Assembly: GCA_947176045.1 (NCBI GenBank)
Contig: CAMWPF010000116.1
Span: forward strand, 1-5,580
Reading direction: 5' to 3'
Source: an uncultured Treponema sp.
GTDB lineage: Bacteria; Spirochaetota; Spirochaetia; Treponematales; Treponemataceae
Length of the DNA stretch: 5,580 nucleotides
Each line of letters begins with the position of its first letter. The first letter of the stretch is position 1. Below are positions 5,251 to 5,580 of the stretch, piece after piece. The notes below the pieces were generated by a model, which ran no database searches, was not told where the DNA came from, and saw only the letters and a list, made by a program, of their open reading frames with translations. Both the position numbers and the translations under genes were made by a program.

Positions 5251-5288
5251 TCCATCAGTATTTTTCTTGCTTTGGACGGTGCCTTTCT

Positions 5289-5580
5289 GTGGTCTGCAAG
5301 CTCAAGGTATTTTTTTTCGCCGCGCTGCTTTCCGCCTCCCCGCTGGATGCCTGTGCGGATATCATTACGCTTTTCACGCCGAAGATGAATTGGTCGGTTT
5401 CCAATGGCATCGAGTTTGAAATGAGGGCGGACGGAACGTTGCGCTCCGCCTGCATGGATGTTTCCGCTGAGTGCGATATGACGGAGCTCGTCTTCAAGTC
5501 GGGACTCCGGGTGCGCCCGGATGCCGTGGATTTTTCGGCGCAGGCTGTCTGGTGGCCGACGCTGCTGCGCTATTTCAACG
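5289..5580 (+). CDS. Predicted exported protein of unknown function, 3' part outside window
   Basis: An open frame runs from GTG 5289 to the window edge, giving 97 residues. It begins with a likely Sec signal peptide: K4 and K6, hydrophobic VFFFAALLSA (7-16), and a probable cleavage site A-C-A after residue 23. The motif L19-D20-A21-C22 could instead be read as a poor lipobox, in which case C22 would be lipidated. The mature part alternates polar and hydrophobic residues (MNWSVSNGIEFEM, ELVFKSGLRVR, VDFSAQAVWW), suggesting beta strands and possibly an outer-membrane or periplasmic protein. I do not recognise the family. The start is uncertain: the ribosome site is weak (GGACGG at 5274-5279), but no better start follows the extended -10 element. 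Codon use matches the GC-rich genes to the left, in contrast to the A/T-rich leader. A run of eight T's lies in the signal-peptide codons. Confidence 0.6.
   Translation, partial: MVCKLKVFFFAALLSASPLDACADIITLFTPKMNWSVSNGIEFEMRADGTLRSACMDVSAECDMTELVFKSGLRVRPDAVDFSAQAVWWPTLLRYFN

Larger units (their letters stand above)
4818..5288. other. AT-rich intergenic region, candidate oriC or DnaA-binding locus
   Basis: These 471 bases separate the ATPase stop from the next likely start. I see no convincing gene. The first ~70 bases are still GC-rich; from about 5015 the sequence is strongly A/T-rich. It contains four DnaA boxes in two matched pairs (4924-4943 and 5147-5166), an A/T inverted repeat between them (5027-5063), a second imperfect inverted repeat (4959-4984) and promoter-like elements at its right end. 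Paired DnaA boxes flanking an A/T-rich segment are what a bacterial origin looks like. No dnaA, dnaN or other replication gene is visible here, and all flanking genes point rightward, so the left neighbours would be transcribed head-on to a leftward fork. A DnaA-titration or DnaA-regulated site is the alternative. Confidence 0.45.

Noticed and set aside
5234..5419. 61-codon + strand frame beginning with a signal-like stretch
   Set aside because: It ends within the exported-protein gene, has no ribosome site, starts upstream of the likely transcription start, and its later part looks like an out-of-frame reading. It was kept only as a note in the T8 finding.
1..5580. tRNA, rRNA, CRISPR arrays, insertion sequences or attachment sites
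   Set aside because: No cloverleaf-like segment, repeat-spacer pattern, transposase or terminal repeat was seen on reading. The only direct repeat of note is the pair of 20-bp DnaA-box copies.

Overview
The window is a GC-rich stretch of bacterial chromosome with five apparently complete genes and one gene cut by the right edge, all on the + strand. It also holds one long AT-rich non-coding region near the right end. The first gene (an NFACT/RqcH-type protein with a spirochaete-like architecture) and the relaxed A-A-S-C lipobox of the binding protein suggest a Treponema-like spirochaete. That placement rests on recalled family resemblance and was not tested by a search.

Left part (1-2484): a short NFACT/RqcH-family protein (18-1451) may be read from a nearly leaderless mRNA, because a perfect TATAAT lies only 8 bases before its ATG. 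It is followed after 13 nt by a 339-residue protein (1465-2484). That protein shows a degenerate PAP2-phosphatase-like motif set, with both active-site histidines present and the motif-3 Arg and Asp replaced.

Middle part (2572-4817): a three-gene polar amino-acid ABC importer, in the order lipoprotein substrate-binding protein (SBP), permease, ATPase. The gene order and the overlap of the last two genes are ordinary. The SBP is not: its two lobes are in reversed order. The lobe that normally forms the second half comes first, directly after the lipoprotein signal, and the normal N-terminal lobe comes last. It looks like a natural circular permutation with all recognisable ligand-contact motifs kept. 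A 16-bp perfect palindrome sits between the SBP and the permease.

Right part (4818-5580): about 470 bases without a convincing gene. This region holds two pairs of DnaA boxes. Each pair has two boxes in the same orientation with starts 11 bp apart, and the pairs lie 223 bp apart. Between them is a long A/T inverted repeat. It is a candidate replication origin, DnaA-titration site or DnaA-controlled promoter region. It is followed by the start of a predicted exported protein of unknown function (from 5289), preceded by an extended -10 element.

The items most worth following up are the lobe-swapped SBP and the paired DnaA-box region.
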